From the NCBI GenBank assembly GCA_030447725.1, contig JAUJOQ010000003.1, forward strand, positions 124,001 through 188,000: a stretch of 64,000 bases of DNA. Reading direction: 5' to 3'. A program made the translations under genes and the position numbers. Within the stretch, counting starts at the first letter, position 1; each line of letters begins with the position of its first letter. The stretch is from Thermoleophilaceae bacterium. GTDB lineage: Bacteria; Actinomycetota; Thermoleophilia; Solirubrobacterales; Thermoleophilaceae. Below, in pieces: positions 9,322 through 18,832 of the stretch. Under the pieces are notes generated by a model. The model made no database searches. It was given only the letters and a program-made list of their open reading frames with translations, and was not told the origin of the DNA.

Positions 9322-10842
9322 GTGCTTGCCAGCATCCCCACATTCGCCCTGGTCGGGGTTGACAGCCAGGAGGTGACGGTCGAGGTCGACGTCCGTCGCG
9401 GCCTGCCGGCGTTCACGCTCGTCGGGCTTCCCGACGCGGCGGTGCGCGAGGCGCGCGAGCGTGTGCGGGCCGCGCTGCTGAACTCCTCCCTCGACTTCCC
9501 GCTGCAGCGGCTCACCGCCAACCTCGCGCCTGCCTCGATGCGCAAGGCCGGACCGAGCTTCGATCTCGCTCTGGCCCTCGGTGTGCTCGCGGCGAGCGGC
9601 CAGGTCCCCTCCGAAGCGGTGGGTGGAACGGCCGTCTGCGGCGAGCTGTCGCTCAGCGGTGCCCTGCGCCCGGTTCGGGGCGCGCTGGCCACGGCTCTGG
9701 GCGCCCGTGCCGCGGGATACGAGCGCTTGATCGTCCCCGCGGAGAACGCGAGCGAGGCGGCGCTGGCGGACGGGCTCGAAGTGCTGCCGGTGCCGTCCCT
9801 GCAGCGGCTGGCCGACCATCTCCACGGTCGCTGGAAGCCTGAACCTGCCTGTCCGCACCCCGTGCGCAGCGACAGGGGCCCCGACGCTCCAGACCTCGCC
9901 GACGTTCGCGGCCAGGCCGACGCGAAAAGAGCGCTCGAGATAGCGGCTGCGGGCGGCCACAACCTGCTGATGGTCGGACCGCCCGGAGCCGGAAAGACGA
10001 TGGTTGCCCGCAGGCTGCCCGGTATCCTTCCGCCGCCTTCGTTCGACGAGGCGCTGGAGATCACGCGCATACACGGCGTGGCCGGCCTCGGAGACGGCCG
10101 TCTCGCCGCCGAGCGTCCGTTTCGCGCGCCACACCACACGATCTCACCGTCCGGTCTGGTCGGCGGCGGATCGCATCCCCGGCCGGGGGAGATAACCCTC
10201 GCCCACAGGGGAGTGCTGTTCCTCGACGAAGTCGCCGAATTCTCCCGTGGGGCGCTCGAAGCACTGCGCCAGCCGCTCGAGGACGGGTTCGCTGAGATCA
10301 CCCGGGGCCAGCGGTCTCTCACCTTCCCGGCGCGGACGATGCTGATCGCGGCCTGCAACCCCTGTCCGTGCGCAAGGCCCGCGGGTGACTGCCGCTGCAA
10401 CGACGTGGATCGGCTGCGCTACAGCCGCAGGCTCAGCGGTCCGCTGCTCGACCGGATCGACCTCGTCTGTCAGGCGGCTGCCCCGCCGGCGGCCGAGCTC
10501 GTGGACCAGCAGGGCGAGACGCTCGAGCGCTCCTCGGCCATTCGGGAGCGGGTGATCGCCGCGCGGGAGCGCCAGTGTCACCGGCTGTCCGGCAGCGGCG
10601 CGTACTGCAATGCCGACATGGACGGCCGGCTCACGCGCCGTCACGGCGCTCTCGGAGACAGGGCGGTGCAGCGCCTGCTCGGATCAGTCGAGCAGGGCGG
10701 GCTCACCGGGCGTGGTCACGACCGCGTGCTGCGCCTCGCCCGAACCATCGCCGATCTCGCAGGGCGGCCGTGCATCTCGCCGGCCCACCTCGAGGAGGCC
10801 CTCGGATACCGGCTGGCCTCACCGGTCGGGATCGCGGCGTGA
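9322..10842 (+). CDS. comM: Mg-chelatase-like AAA ATPase ComM (YifB)
   Basis: ComM is a hexameric helicase promoting branch migration during natural transformation. The N-terminal Lon-protease-like fold (PTFALVGVDSQEVTVEVDV, FTLVGLPDAAVREARERV) is followed by the AAA core with Walker A GPPGAGKTMVARRLP, HHTISPSGLVGGG, Walker B GVLFLDEVAEF and the zinc-ligand-like loop CNPCPC...DCRC. The GTG at 9322 is preferred over upstream in-frame starts because family homology begins there; length 506. Its stop overlaps the dprA start by four bases, so it is translationally coupled to another DNA-uptake gene. Confidence 0.95.
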   Translation: MLASIPTFALVGVDSQEVTVEVDVRRGLPAFTLVGLPDAAVREARERVRAALLNSSLDFPLQRLTANLAPASMRKAGPSFDLALALGVLAASGQVPSEAVGGTAVCGELSLSGALRPVRGALATALGARAAGYERLIVPAENASEAALADGLEVLPVPSLQRLADHLHGRWKPEPACPHPVRSDRGPDAPDLADVRGQADAKRALEIAAAGGHNLLMVGPPGAGKTMVARRLPGILPPPSFDEALEITRIHGVAGLGDGRLAAERPFRAPHHTISPSGLVGGGSHPRPGEITLAHRGVLFLDEVAEFSRGALEALRQPLEDGFAEITRGQRSLTFPARTMLIAACNPCPCARPAGDCRCNDVDRLRYSRRLSGPLLDRIDLVCQAAAPPAAELVDQQGETLERSSAIRERVIAARERQCHRLSGSGAYCNADMDGRLTRRHGALGDRAVQRLLGSVEQGGLTGRGHDRVLRLARTIADLAGRPCISPAHLEEALGYRLASPVGIAA

Positions 10843-11972
10843 GCCCCGCCGCCGGTTGCACCGCCTGCGACTCATGCCTTCGTCGCGGCTACCTGGTGGG
10901 GCACCTGGCCGGGCATATCGCAGGGTTGCTGGACCGCCCCCACGGGCGTGTCACCGGGTTGCTGGCGCTGCCCGACGAGAAGCTGGTCGAGGCGGTGGCC
11001 GGGGAGCACACCGACGATGCTCGCGCCTTTCTCGAGGACTTCGATGCAGCCCAGGCAAGGACTTCAGTCGAGCGCTCCGGGGTCGTGGCCGTGTGCCGTC
11101 ACGACCCGGGCTACCCCGCTCAGCTCGAGAACCTCGCGGATGCCCCGCGGGTCCTGTTCGTGAAGGGGCAAGGCGATCTGGCTTCGATGTCGGGCCCAGA
11201 CCCCGGGGTGGCGGTGGTCGGGGCCAGGCGGGCATCGGCTTACGGTCTCGAAGTGGCCCGTGAGCTGGGGCGCGGACTGGGTGTGGCCGGCGTGACCGTG
11301 GTCAGTGGACTGGCGCTCGGGATAGATGCCCAGGCCCACCGGGGGTGCCTCGAAGGCGCCGGCACGCCGGTGGCTGTGCTCGCCTGCGGCCCCGACATCC
11401 CGTACCCGAGGACCAACCGGCGCCTCTACGAGCGAATCTGCGAGCGGGGCCTGGTGATCACCGAGCTACCGCCCGGCCAACGCGCCTTTCGCTGGAGCTT
11501 TCCCGCGCGCAACCGGATCATGGCCGGGCTGGCGAGAATGACGGTGGTAGTCGAGGCCGCGGAGCCGTCGGGCTCCCTGATCACCAGCGACTTCGCCACC
11601 CAGCTCGGCAGGCCGGTGGGCGCCGTCCCGGGGCAGGTCACCTCCTCCCGGGCCGCGGGCAGCAACGCGCTGCTCAAGGACGGAGCCACGTTCATCACGT
11701 CGGCCGAGGAAGTCCTCGACGAGCTGTTCGGGTCCCACCGGCCGCGGTCGAGGTCCGGCCCCGGTCAGGAGCAGGTCGGATCCCTACCAGCCGCTGACCC
11801 CGTTCAGGCCCTCCTGCTCGAGGCCGTCGAAGCCGGCCTGGGGGTCGACGGCGCCTGTGCGCACAGCGGCCTGCCGATCCACGAGGTGAGGGCGGGTCTG
11901 TCGCGCCTGGAAGCGTCGGGGCACGTGAACCGCGACGCGCTGGGGATCTACCGGCGAGCTGCAGCGCGATGA
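10839..11972 (+). CDS. dprA: DNA-processing protein DprA
   Basis: DprA loads RecA on incoming single-stranded DNA in transformation. The Rossmann-type core reads VAVVGARRASAYGLEVARELG, SGLALGIDAQAHRG, RAFRWSFPARNRIMAGL and AEPSGSLITSDFA, all family signatures. A C-terminal winged-helix-like region (about residues 320-377) ends the protein, and the N-terminal ~85 residues are a helical region with a CxxC-type cluster (CTACDSC). GTG at 10839 overlaps comM. In many actinobacteria xerC and a WhiG-type sigma follow directly; here those are displaced by 9.5 kb. Confidence 0.94.
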   Translation: MSPAAGCTACDSCLRRGYLVGHLAGHIAGLLDRPHGRVTGLLALPDEKLVEAVAGEHTDDARAFLEDFDAAQARTSVERSGVVAVCRHDPGYPAQLENLADAPRVLFVKGQGDLASMSGPDPGVAVVGARRASAYGLEVARELGRGLGVAGVTVVSGLALGIDAQAHRGCLEGAGTPVAVLACGPDIPYPRTNRRLYERICERGLVITELPPGQRAFRWSFPARNRIMAGLARMTVVVEAAEPSGSLITSDFATQLGRPVGAVPGQVTSSRAAGSNALLKDGATFITSAEEVLDELFGSHRPRSRSGPGQEQVGSLPAADPVQALLLEAVEAGLGVDGACAHSGLPIHEVRAGLSRLEASGHVNRDALGIYRRAAAR

Positions 11973-11998
11973 CGCCACGGGGGGCCTAACCTCCGACC

Positions 11999-12820
11999 AT
12001 GGCGCCGCCTCGACTGTTGAGCATCGCCGGCTCGGACTCGGGTGGGGGCGCCGGCATCCAGGCCGACCTGAAGGCCTTCAGCCACTGCGGAGCGCACGGA
12101 ATGACGGCGATCACCGCAATCACGGCCCAGAACACCGTGGCAGTGTGCGGGGTCCATGCGCTCCCGCCGGAGGTGATCATCGAGCAGGTCCGGGCGGTCA
12201 CTCAGGACATCGGCGTCGACGCGGTCAAGATCGGGATGCTGGGAAGCGTGGAGACGATCCAGGCCGTCGAGCGTGCTCTCGATCTGGTTGGCGACGCCCC
12301 GGTGGTGCTCGATCCGGTGATGGTGGCGGAAAGCGGCGCCCGGCTGCTCGACGAGGAGGCAGTCGAGGCGCTGCGCACGCGGCTCGTGCCGCGGGCCACT
12401 GTGGTCACGCCCAACGTCTCAGAGGCCCGCGTGCTCACCGGCGAAGGCGAAGAGCTAACCGGCGAGGAGCTGGTACGAGCTGTCCACGCCTTGGGGCCAC
12501 GGGCGGCCGTGGTCACCGGCGGGCACTCCGAGACGGCGACAGACCTGTTCTTCGACGGTGGACAGGTGGTCGCCATGCCAGGCGGGCCCTATCGCGATGG
12601 CGCCGCGCACGGTTCAGGATGCACCCACTCCTCGGTGCTGGCCGCTCAGCTTGCCCTCGGGTTCAGCACCGAGGAGGCGGCGCGCCGGGCGAAGCAAGTG
12701 GCGTCCGAGGCGGTGCGCAACGGTCTGCGCGAAATCGGCGCAGGAGCGGGGCCCGTCGATGTCTTCGGCCTCTGCGAAGGGCAGGCGACCGGCCCGTCCC
12801 GAGACGACGCTCTGGCATAA
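11999..12820 (+). CDS. thiD: Hydroxymethylpyrimidine/phosphomethylpyrimidine kinase
   Basis: ThiD phosphorylates HMP and HMP-phosphate to make the pyrimidine half of thiamine. It is a ribokinase-fold enzyme with the N-terminal signature LSIAGSDSGGGAGIQADLKA, the DAVKIGMLGS segment, the VVLDPVMVAESG loop and the anion-hole motif GAAHGSGCTHSSVLAA. Length 273 is normal. It stands alone: no other thiamine gene and no recognisable TPP riboswitch precede it. It starts with ATG 26 bases after dprA. Confidence 0.94.
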   Translation: MAPPRLLSIAGSDSGGGAGIQADLKAFSHCGAHGMTAITAITAQNTVAVCGVHALPPEVIIEQVRAVTQDIGVDAVKIGMLGSVETIQAVERALDLVGDAPVVLDPVMVAESGARLLDEEAVEALRTRLVPRATVVTPNVSEARVLTGEGEELTGEELVRAVHALGPRAAVVTGGHSETATDLFFDGGQVVAMPGGPYRDGAAHGSGCTHSSVLAAQLALGFSTEEAARRAKQVASEAVRNGLREIGAGAGPVDVFGLCEGQATGPSRDDALA

Positions 12821-12878
12821 TCGCCGGGCGAGCTCGCCCGCACGGTGCGCGAGCCCCGACACCGACACCTGGAGACCC

Positions 12879-13130
12879 TTGATCAAGTTCCTTCGCATGA
12901 AGCCGGGCCACGGTGAAGTCCTCTTGACCGAGGGCGACCGCCGGGTGGATGCGGAGGAGGAGCGCCTCGTGGCCGAGTTCCGCCGACAGCTCGACGAGGG
13001 CATGTGGGCGGTCGTTCCCGTCGAGAACCCCGGCAGCGGCAGGCGCGAGGCTCAGATGGTGCGCGACTACTCCGACATCCCGCCCGAGGCGGAGCGGGTG
13101 ATCTTCTTCCCCCGCGCGGCCGGCGGTTGA
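12879..13130 (+). CDS. Conserved small hypothetical protein
   Basis: An 83-residue protein I do not recognise. The TTG at 12879 is chosen because GGAG (12871-12874) sits at ribosome-binding distance; the ATG at 12897 is the alternative. The sequence is charged, with a basic KFLRMKPGHGEVLLTEGDRR start and an acidic centre (DAEEERLVAEFRRQLDEGMW), and contains no cysteine or membrane segment. It is 10 bases upstream of the next gene and probably cotranscribed with it. Confidence 0.7.
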   Translation: MIKFLRMKPGHGEVLLTEGDRRVDAEEERLVAEFRRQLDEGMWAVVPVENPGSGRREAQMVRDYSDIPPEAERVIFFPRAAGG

Positions 13131-13140
13131 CGGCCGGCCG

Positions 13141-13803
13141 ATGCTGCTTGCACTGCTCGCACTTGCCCTGATGGCGGCGATCCTCGCCGCGTCGCTCTTT
13201 GCCCGCACGATCGCACGCCGCAGAGCGGACAGATCCAGGCGCCGGCGGATCCCCCGCGCGGGGCCCCTCTCCTACGACCCGGGGCGGGAGAGGCGAGCCG
13301 AGCAGCGGGCCCGCGAGCTGCTTCGCTCGTGTGTGAACGAGGAGGAGTGGGCGATGTACCGCGACCTTGGATTCATGAGAGTGGACGGAAGACAGCTCCC
13401 CGGGGGGCGCCGGGCCGCCGCCGTCCGCCCGGGCGCTGCCGGCACGCACAACAAGTCCGAGGGCCCAGACGCTCGCAATGGCGAGCCGCCCTACGCCTAC
13501 CTCATCTACCCGCACAAGCCGATTCTGGCCTACGTGCCTGCCACGGCCCAGCTGTTGAGCGAGTACTGCGTGGAGTTCCCCGACCTCACCGGTGGGGGGG
13601 CCACTCGCCTCCCGGCATCCGATGACGTGCTCGCCAAGTGGATGGCCCTTACGTCGGACGAGAACCGGGTGATCGGGCGCGCCAACATGCATCTCGTGGG
13701 CCGCCAGCTCGACCCCGCGCGGCTGCGCCGCGACCTCTGGCGGCTCTCGGAGTGGGAGCGCCGCCGCGGCACCAAGGGCTCAGTCAGAATCCGCCGGGCG
13801 TGA
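13141..13803 (+). CDS. Hypothetical protein with N-terminal membrane helix
   Basis: A 220-residue protein of unknown function. Residues 1-21 form one hydrophobic helix ([20 protein letters not shown]) followed by a strongly basic stretch, so it is probably a membrane-anchored protein with a cytoplasmic C-terminal part. The soluble part contains [21 protein letters not shown] and a helical region near the end. Its stop overlaps the ilvD GTG start (GTGA), which suggests coupled expression with ilvD rather than a functional link. Confidence 0.75.
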   Translation: MLLALLALALMAAILAASLFARTIARRRADRSRRRRIPRAGPLSYDPGRERRAEQRARELLRSCVNEEEWAMYRDLGFMRVDGRQLPGGRRAAAVRPGAAGTHNKSEGPDARNGEPPYAYLIYPHKPILAYVPATAQLLSEYCVEFPDLTGGGATRLPASDDVLAKWMALTSDENRVIGRANMHLVGRQLDPARLRRDLWRLSEWERRRGTKGSVRIRRA

Positions 13804-15473
13804 GCCCGGACCTCCGCGCCCGCAGCCGGGTTCAGCTCGAGGGCCCCGACCGGGCCGTGGCGCGCGCCTACCTGAAGGGCATCGGCTACGACAGCGATGC
13901 GCTGCAGCGGCCGATCATCGGCATCGCCAACACCTGGACCGAGGTGATGCCGTGCAACTTCCACCTGCGCCGGCTGGCGGAGAAGGTGAAGGAGGGCGTG
14001 CGCGCCGCCGGCGGTACCCCGATGGAGTTCAACACGGTCGCGGTGTCGGACGGCATAACCATGGGCACCGAGGGGATGAAGACCTCGCTCGTCAGCAGGG
14101 AGGTGATCGCCGACTCGATCGAGCTGATGGCCCGCGGCCATCTCTTCGACGGCGTGATCGCCCTCTCGGGATGCGACAAGACCATTCCGGGCTGCGTAAT
14201 GGCCCTGGCGCGCCTCGACCTTCCCTCGTTGATGCTCTACGGGGGCTCGATCAAGCCGGGCCGGTTCAAGGGCAAGGACGTGACGATCCAGGAGGTCTTC
14301 GAGGCGGTCGGCGCCCACGCCGCCGGGGACATGTCCGACGGGGACCTGGCCGAGCTGGAGTCGGTCGCGTCGCCGGGCCCGGGCGCGTGCGGCGGGCAGT
14401 TCACCGCGAACACGATGGCCATGGCCTTCGAGATGCTCGGCATCTCGCCCATGGGCAGCTCGATGGTGCCCGCCGAGGAATCGAAGAAGGGCAAGGTCGC
14501 GGAGGAGTGCGGCCACCTGATCATGGACCTGCTCGAGCGCGACCTGCGCCCGAGCGCGATCATCACCGAGACCTCGCTTCAGAACGCCATCGGGGCCGTC
14601 GCCATGACCGGCGGCTCCACCAACGCGGTGCTGCACCTCCTGGCCGTGGCCAGCGAGGCCGGCGTGTCGCTCTCCATCGACGACTTCGACCGGATCGCCT
14701 GGCGCACGCCACTGCTCGCGGACCTCAAGCCCTTCGGCCGCTACGTGGCGCCCGACCTGTGGCGCGCCGGCGGCGTACCGCTCGTGGCGAGCAGAATGGC
14801 CGATGCCGGCCTGCTCGGGCCGGACGCCATCACGGTGACGGGCCGCACCGTGGGAGAGGTGGCGCAGGCAGCCGAGGAAGCGCAGGACCAGCCGGTGGTC
14901 CGGCCGCTGTCGGATCCGCTCGCGCGCAACGGCGGGTTCGCGATCCTGCGCGGCAACCTGGCGCCGGACGGCTGCGTGGTGAAGCTGGCCGGTCACGGCC
15001 GCCGCGAGCAGAGCGGCCCCGCGCGCGTGTTCGAGGACGAGGTGGAGGCCTTCGCGTCGGTGCAGGCGGGGAAGGTGCGCGCGGGGGACATCGTGGTGAT
15101 CCGCAACGAGGGTCCGGCCGGTGGCCCGGGCATGCGCGAGATGCTGGCGGTGACGGCCGCGATCCAGGGCCAGGGGCTCGGTGACTCAGTCGCCCTGATC
15201 ACCGACGGTCGCTTCTCGGGTGCCACGCACGGCTTCATGGCAGGCCATGTGGCCCCCGAGGCGGTGCACGGCGGTCCGATCGCCGCCGTGCGCGACGGCG
15301 ACATCGTGGTGCTGGACGTCGAGAGCCGCCAGCTCAACGTGAAGCTCTCGGATGAAGAGATCGCCGAGCGGGTGGCCGCCTACGTGGTTCCGGGGCCGAA
15401 GTACGAGACCGGGGTGCTCGGCAAGTACGCCCGCCACGTGGGCTCGGCCGCGCAGGGCGCACTCACCACCTGA
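13800..15473 (+). CDS. ilvD: Dihydroxy-acid dehydratase
   Basis: IlvD is the iron-sulfur dehydratase making 2-keto acids in isoleucine and valine synthesis. It has the cluster-binding motif [14 protein letters not shown] (about residue 122), [28 protein letters not shown] and the conserved [12 protein letters not shown]. Length 557 from GTG 13800 is usual for the family. Upstream in-frame codons lie inside the preceding gene and show no family resemblance. No other branched-chain amino-acid gene and no leader peptide are nearby. Confidence 0.97.
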   Translation: MSPDLRARSRVQLEGPDRAVARAYLKGIGYDSDALQRPIIGIANTWTEVMPCNFHLRRLAEKVKEGVRAAGGTPMEFNTVAVSDGITMGTEGMKTSLVSREVIADSIELMARGHLFDGVIALSGCDKTIPGCVMALARLDLPSLMLYGGSIKPGRFKGKDVTIQEVFEAVGAHAAGDMSDGDLAELESVASPGPGACGGQFTANTMAMAFEMLGISPMGSSMVPAEESKKGKVAEECGHLIMDLLERDLRPSAIITETSLQNAIGAVAMTGGSTNAVLHLLAVASEAGVSLSIDDFDRIAWRTPLLADLKPFGRYVAPDLWRAGGVPLVASRMADAGLLGPDAITVTGRTVGEVAQAAEEAQDQPVVRPLSDPLARNGGFAILRGNLAPDGCVVKLAGHGRREQSGPARVFEDEVEAFASVQAGKVRAGDIVVIRNEGPAGGPGMREMLAVTAAIQGQGLGDSVALITDGRFSGATHGFMAGHVAPEAVHGGPIAAVRDGDIVVLDVESRQLNVKLSDEEIAERVAAYVVPGPKYETGVLGKYARHVGSAAQGALTT

Positions 15474-15475
15474 CC

Positions 15476-15521
15476 GGGTGCGCGCAGGCCGGCGGCGTGC
15501 CGCGATCGGCTGGGCGCACCC
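15476..15521. terminator. Hairpin between ilvD and a convergent hydrolase
   Basis: GGGTGCGC (15476-15483) and GCGCACCC (15514-15521) form a perfect 8-base-pair stem enclosing a GC-rich inner region that can fold further. It begins three bases after the ilvD stop and precedes the end of the convergent hydrolase gene, so it may serve both. Confidence 0.5.
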
Positions 15522-15542
15522 CCCTGCCGGCTACCCGAGTCC

Positions 15543-16496
15543 TCAGGTGGCCGGCTCGGCCTGGGCGTAGTCGCGGCCTGGGCCGGAGCGGGGCTCGTCA
15601 AGCTCGCCCTCCAGCTCGCCCTCGGCCACATCGTGGTGGAGAAAATCCTCGAGGATCCCGTTGAAGGTGCGGGGCCGCTCCACCATCGGCACGTGTCCCG
15701 TGTCGTCCATCACGATCTTGCGGGCCCCTTCGATCATCTCCACGAAGGTGTCGGCGTCGCGCACGGGGATGATCGCGTCCTTCTCGCCCCACAGCACGAG
15801 GGTGGGGCAGCCGATCTGGGGCAGCCGGTCACGGAAGTCGTATTCGAGGCAGGCGCGCAGCGCGTAGTCGAAGCCTGGCTTGGCGGTGCCCTTCATGAGG
15901 CCCTCATAGGCCATGTCGGAGGCGAGCCGGCTCGGGTGGCGGGCCACGATGGCCAGTGCCACGTGGCGCAGCGTGGGCCGGCGCGCGACCCAACCCTGCT
16001 GGGAGACGCTCGAAGTCACGAGCAGCCCGGCGGCCTTTCCCCCTGCTAGCACGGGGCGCCTGGCCACGTCCATCTGCGAGACGCCGGCCGCCGAGAGCAG
16101 CAGCAGGCGCTCGGCGCTGTCCGGGCGCCGGATGGCCAGCTCGGCGCAGACGAAGCCGCCCATGGAGTTGCCCACGAGCACCGCGGGGTTGAGGTCGAGC
16201 TGGTCGCAGAGCTCGGCCATCATCTGCCCGTAGAGCTCGATCGTGATCCGCTCGGACGGCATCTCGGAGAGCCCGAACCCGGGCAGGTCGACGGCGACCA
16301 CCCGCCGCGCGCGCGAGAAGCGGGGGATGTTCTCGAGCCAGTTCTGCCACTGGCCGCTGAGTCCGTGCACGAACACGATCGGGCGGTCGCGGCCCTGCTC
16401 GCCGATGTCCACATAGTTGACCTCGGTGCCCTTGATCTCGATGCGGTGAAGGTGCGCAGCCCAGTCGATGCCGCGCCAGTCGGGCTCGTCGCTCAC
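15543..16496 (-). CDS. Alpha/beta hydrolase
   Basis: An alpha/beta-hydrolase-fold protein of 317 residues. The fold's order is visible: oxyanion-hole HGLSGQWQNW, the nucleophile elbow GNSMGGF (Ser), the acid in LWGEKDAIIPV and the histidine in DDTGHVPMVERP, so the triad is complete. The GTG at 16496 is preferred because homology starts at about DEPDWRGIDW; a longer reading would overlap the promoter side of the divergent gene. The acidic C-terminal tail (ELEGELDEPRSG) is extra. Substrate cannot be inferred; resemblance is to MhpC-type C-C hydrolases and haloperoxidase-like esterases. Confidence 0.88.
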   Translation of the reverse strand: MSDEPDWRGIDWAAHLHRIEIKGTEVNYVDIGEQGRDRPIVFVHGLSGQWQNWLENIPRFSRARRVVAVDLPGFGLSEMPSERITIELYGQMMAELCDQLDLNPAVLVGNSMGGFVCAELAIRRPDSAERLLLLSAAGVSQMDVARRPVLAGGKAAGLLVTSSVSQQGWVARRPTLRHVALAIVARHPSRLASDMAYEGLMKGTAKPGFDYALRACLEYDFRDRLPQIGCPTLVLWGEKDAIIPVRDADTFVEMIEGARKIVMDDTGHVPMVERPRTFNGILEDFLHHDVAEGELEGELDEPRSGPGRDYAQAEPAT

Positions 16497-16591
16497 CCCA
16501 TAGTCGTCGCCGGCGCAACGGGCGGACCGAAGGCGCGCGGGGAGGACTGTCGAGGGGAGCTTCTTCACAACAGCCCTTACCGTACCGGGGC

Positions 16592-17155
16592 GTGGCCCGG
16601 ATCGCCATCGACATCGACTCCACGCTGCACCACTACTGGGACCTGCTCGCACGCATCGCGCACGAGCGCTTCAACGTGCGGCTGTCCTATGAGGAACAGC
16701 ACGACTGGGGCATCACGGTGCTCGAGCGAGAGCAGCTGACGGCCGCCGTGCACGAAACCCACTCCGACCGGAACATCGAGTCGGGCGTTCCCTACCCGGG
16801 CGCGGCGGAGGCGGTGCGGCGCTGGCACGAGGCCGGCCATTGGATCCACGTGACCAGCCACCGGCGTGAGTCCTGCGATGCCGCCACCCGCCGCTGGCTC
16901 AAGGCGCAGGAGATCCCCTACGACGATCTGCACTGCAGCTTCGACAAGGTGAGCCGCTGCGTGGAGCTGGGCGTCGACATCCTCGTCGACGACAGCCCGG
17001 TCAACATCAGGGCGGCACTGGAGAGGGGCATGTTGGCAGCGACTCTGATCCACCCTTGGAACGTGCAGGTGCTCGGCGAACCGGGAGTGATCAGCGCGGA
17101 CGAGTGGTCGCAGCTCGAGAAGCGCGTCGACGAGGCTTTGAAGACCGGGGACTAG
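16592..17155 (+). CDS. HAD-family 5'-nucleotidase-like phosphatase
   Basis: A 187-residue haloacid-dehalogenase-superfamily protein of the 5'(3')-deoxyribonucleotidase (NT5C) type. Motif I is AIDIDSTLHHYWD (DxDST), motif II is in VTSHRRES and motif IV is ILVDDSPVN. The whole protein is short, with a helical cap of the C1 type between motifs I and II. The likely reaction is dephosphorylation of a nucleotide or similar small phosphate. GTG start. It shares its last four bases (CTAG) with the convergent downstream gene. Confidence 0.85.
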   Translation: MARIAIDIDSTLHHYWDLLARIAHERFNVRLSYEEQHDWGITVLEREQLTAAVHETHSDRNIESGVPYPGAAEAVRRWHEAGHWIHVTSHRRESCDAATRRWLKAQEIPYDDLHCSFDKVSRCVELGVDILVDDSPVNIRAALERGMLAATLIHPWNVQVLGEPGVISADEWSQLEKRVDEALKTGD

Positions 17156-17868
17156 CCCGCATACCCGAAGCGCTCGAGCACCGGGATCTCGTGGATCTGC
17201 GGCGGCTGGAGGTGATCCCACAAGATCCCCGGAGGGCGCTTATAGGCGCCGTCCACCTCGATCACCGCACGCGGCGTGGCCACGAGGTTGACCGGGATGT
17301 CGTGGCCCGTCATCAGCAGGTTCTCCCGCAGGACCTGGATCGGGTGGACTGTGGTGGCGACGATGGTGCGTCGATCGATCTTTCCCGACTCGAGCAGCAG
17401 TCCGTACTCGAGGTCGGAGAACCCGCCGCCCTTGCCCAGGCGTGCGCCCTTGAGGTTCACCGCGACCGATCCGGTGAGCACCAGGTCGAGCTCGGGAACC
17501 TGATCGAGATCGATCACATCGCCGTGGCGCAGGGCGCCCTTGATGGTGGCGGCCTCGCGTAATTGCTCGGGGCCGAGCTTGCCCGGGTCGAGCAGGCGGA
17601 ACGGATGCTGATCGCGTAGGCGGGGGACCGCCATCACCACGGTCTTTCCCTGCGCGAGAGCAAGCCGGCGGCAGTGGGTCTGGGGCGAGTCGGGGTTGGC
17701 CTTGATGGTGCCCGCTTCCTGCCATGCGGAGTGGCGCGCGAGGCGCTCGGCGGCGGTCTTGGCCCCGGCGAAGTTGGGAATCCGCCCCTCGGCGCCCGGG
17801 AAGCGCGACACGCCCTCCCTTTCCATAGCCCGCCACACGTCCCGGCGTACCTCGTCCTTGGTGCGCAT
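17152..17868 (-). CDS. 5-formyltetrahydrofolate cyclo-ligase family protein
   Basis: A 238-residue member of the 5-formyl-THF cyclo-ligase (MTHFS) fold, which in the classic enzyme uses ATP to turn 5-formyl- into 5,10-methenyl-tetrahydrofolate. The phosphate/folate loop is visible as GARLGKGGGFSDLEYGLL, preceded by DLVLTGSVAVN. This GGGFSDLE form is that of the archaeal/MTHFSD-like branch rather than E. coli YgfA (GGGYYDR), so the exact substrate is uncertain. The gene ends in a CTAG shared with the convergent nucleotidase gene. Confidence 0.82.
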   Translation of the reverse strand: MRTKDEVRRDVWRAMEREGVSRFPGAEGRIPNFAGAKTAAERLARHSAWQEAGTIKANPDSPQTHCRRLALAQGKTVVMAVPRLRDQHPFRLLDPGKLGPEQLREAATIKGALRHGDVIDLDQVPELDLVLTGSVAVNLKGARLGKGGGFSDLEYGLLLESGKIDRRTIVATTVHPIQVLRENLLMTGHDIPVNLVATPRAVIEVDGAYKRPPGILWDHLQPPQIHEIPVLERFGYAG

Positions 17869-17918
17869 TTATCTCCGACCACACATCCGGGCGCCGCATC
17901 CTGCCAGAATCGCCGGAG

Positions 17919-18827
17919 ATGGCCGATTCCCCTCGCACGCCGCTCTCCCTCCGAGAGCAGCCGGTAGGCAAGGGGGCCGAGGCGCCTCCGCTGCCGGCCC
18001 GCCAGCAGGAGGACCTGCGCCGCTACCTGCCGGGCGTCGAGCCAGAGCGCCAGCTCACCGACTGGGGCCGCTCCGAGCGCGTGGAGGGCCTGCTGGACCG
18101 GACGCTGGTCGAGTTCTACTACCGCTACTGGTTCCGGGCCGAGGTGGAGGGCATCGAGAACGTGCCGGCCACTGGCGGGGCACTGCTCGTGTCCAACCAC
18201 TCGGGCGCCCTGCCCCCTGACGCGTCGATGATCGGCAAGGCGATCCGGGAGGAGCACCCCCATCCCCGGCCCCTGAACATCACGGTCGAGCATTTCTTCA
18301 AGGGCTATCCCGGCTTCTCGATGTTGATCCCGAAGCTAGGCTGCGTGGCCGCCCACCCCGCCAACGTGCACCGGCTTCTCTACGACGAGGAGCAGCTCGT
18401 GCTCGTCTTCCCCGAGGGCCGCAAGGGCACCGAGAAGCTCTACAAGGACCGCTATCGCCTACGGCGCTTCGGGCGCGGGGGATTCGTGGAGGCGGCCATG
18501 CGCGCCCGGGTGCCGATCGTCCCGGTGTGCGTGGTGGGAGCAGAGGAAGCCCAGCCCATCTTCGCGCAGCTCAAGCTGCTCAAGAAGCTGACCGGTCTCC
18601 TGTACGTGCCGCTCACACCCACGTTCCCCCACTTCGGGCCGCTCGGCATGCTGGGGTACCTGCCCGCCAAGTTCAAGTTGCGCTTCCTGGAACCCATCCA
18701 CTTCGACGAGGAGGGCATGCACGAGGACAAGGGCCTGGTGCAGACCACCGCCCACGAGGTGCGTGCCCGCATCCAGGAGGGTTTGTTCGACATGGTCGCC
18801 AAGCGCGAATCGGTCTGGTTCGGGTAG
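17919..18827 (+). CDS. Lysophospholipid acyltransferase family protein (PlsC-like)
   Basis: A 302-residue 1-acyl-glycerol-3-phosphate acyltransferase-like protein. The acyltransferase block is SNHSGALPPDASMIG, a spaced form of the H(X)4D site common in actinobacterial members, followed by the phosphate-binding VFPEGRKGTEK. The first ~75 residues are hydrophilic. The role is likely acyl transfer to a glycerolipid or related acceptor at the membrane. It is followed six bases later by an SDR gene, and the two probably form an operon. Confidence 0.88.
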   Translation: MADSPRTPLSLREQPVGKGAEAPPLPARQQEDLRRYLPGVEPERQLTDWGRSERVEGLLDRTLVEFYYRYWFRAEVEGIENVPATGGALLVSNHSGALPPDASMIGKAIREEHPHPRPLNITVEHFFKGYPGFSMLIPKLGCVAAHPANVHRLLYDEEQLVLVFPEGRKGTEKLYKDRYRLRRFGRGGFVEAAMRARVPIVPVCVVGAEEAQPIFAQLKLLKKLTGLLYVPLTPTFPHFGPLGMLGYLPAKFKLRFLEPIHFDEEGMHEDKGLVQTTAHEVRARIQEGLFDMVAKRESVWFG

Positions 18828-18832
18828 CCGGC

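Noticed and set aside
11973-11998. TPP riboswitch before thiD
   Set aside because: Only 26 bases separate thiD from dprA; no room and no THI-box sequence.
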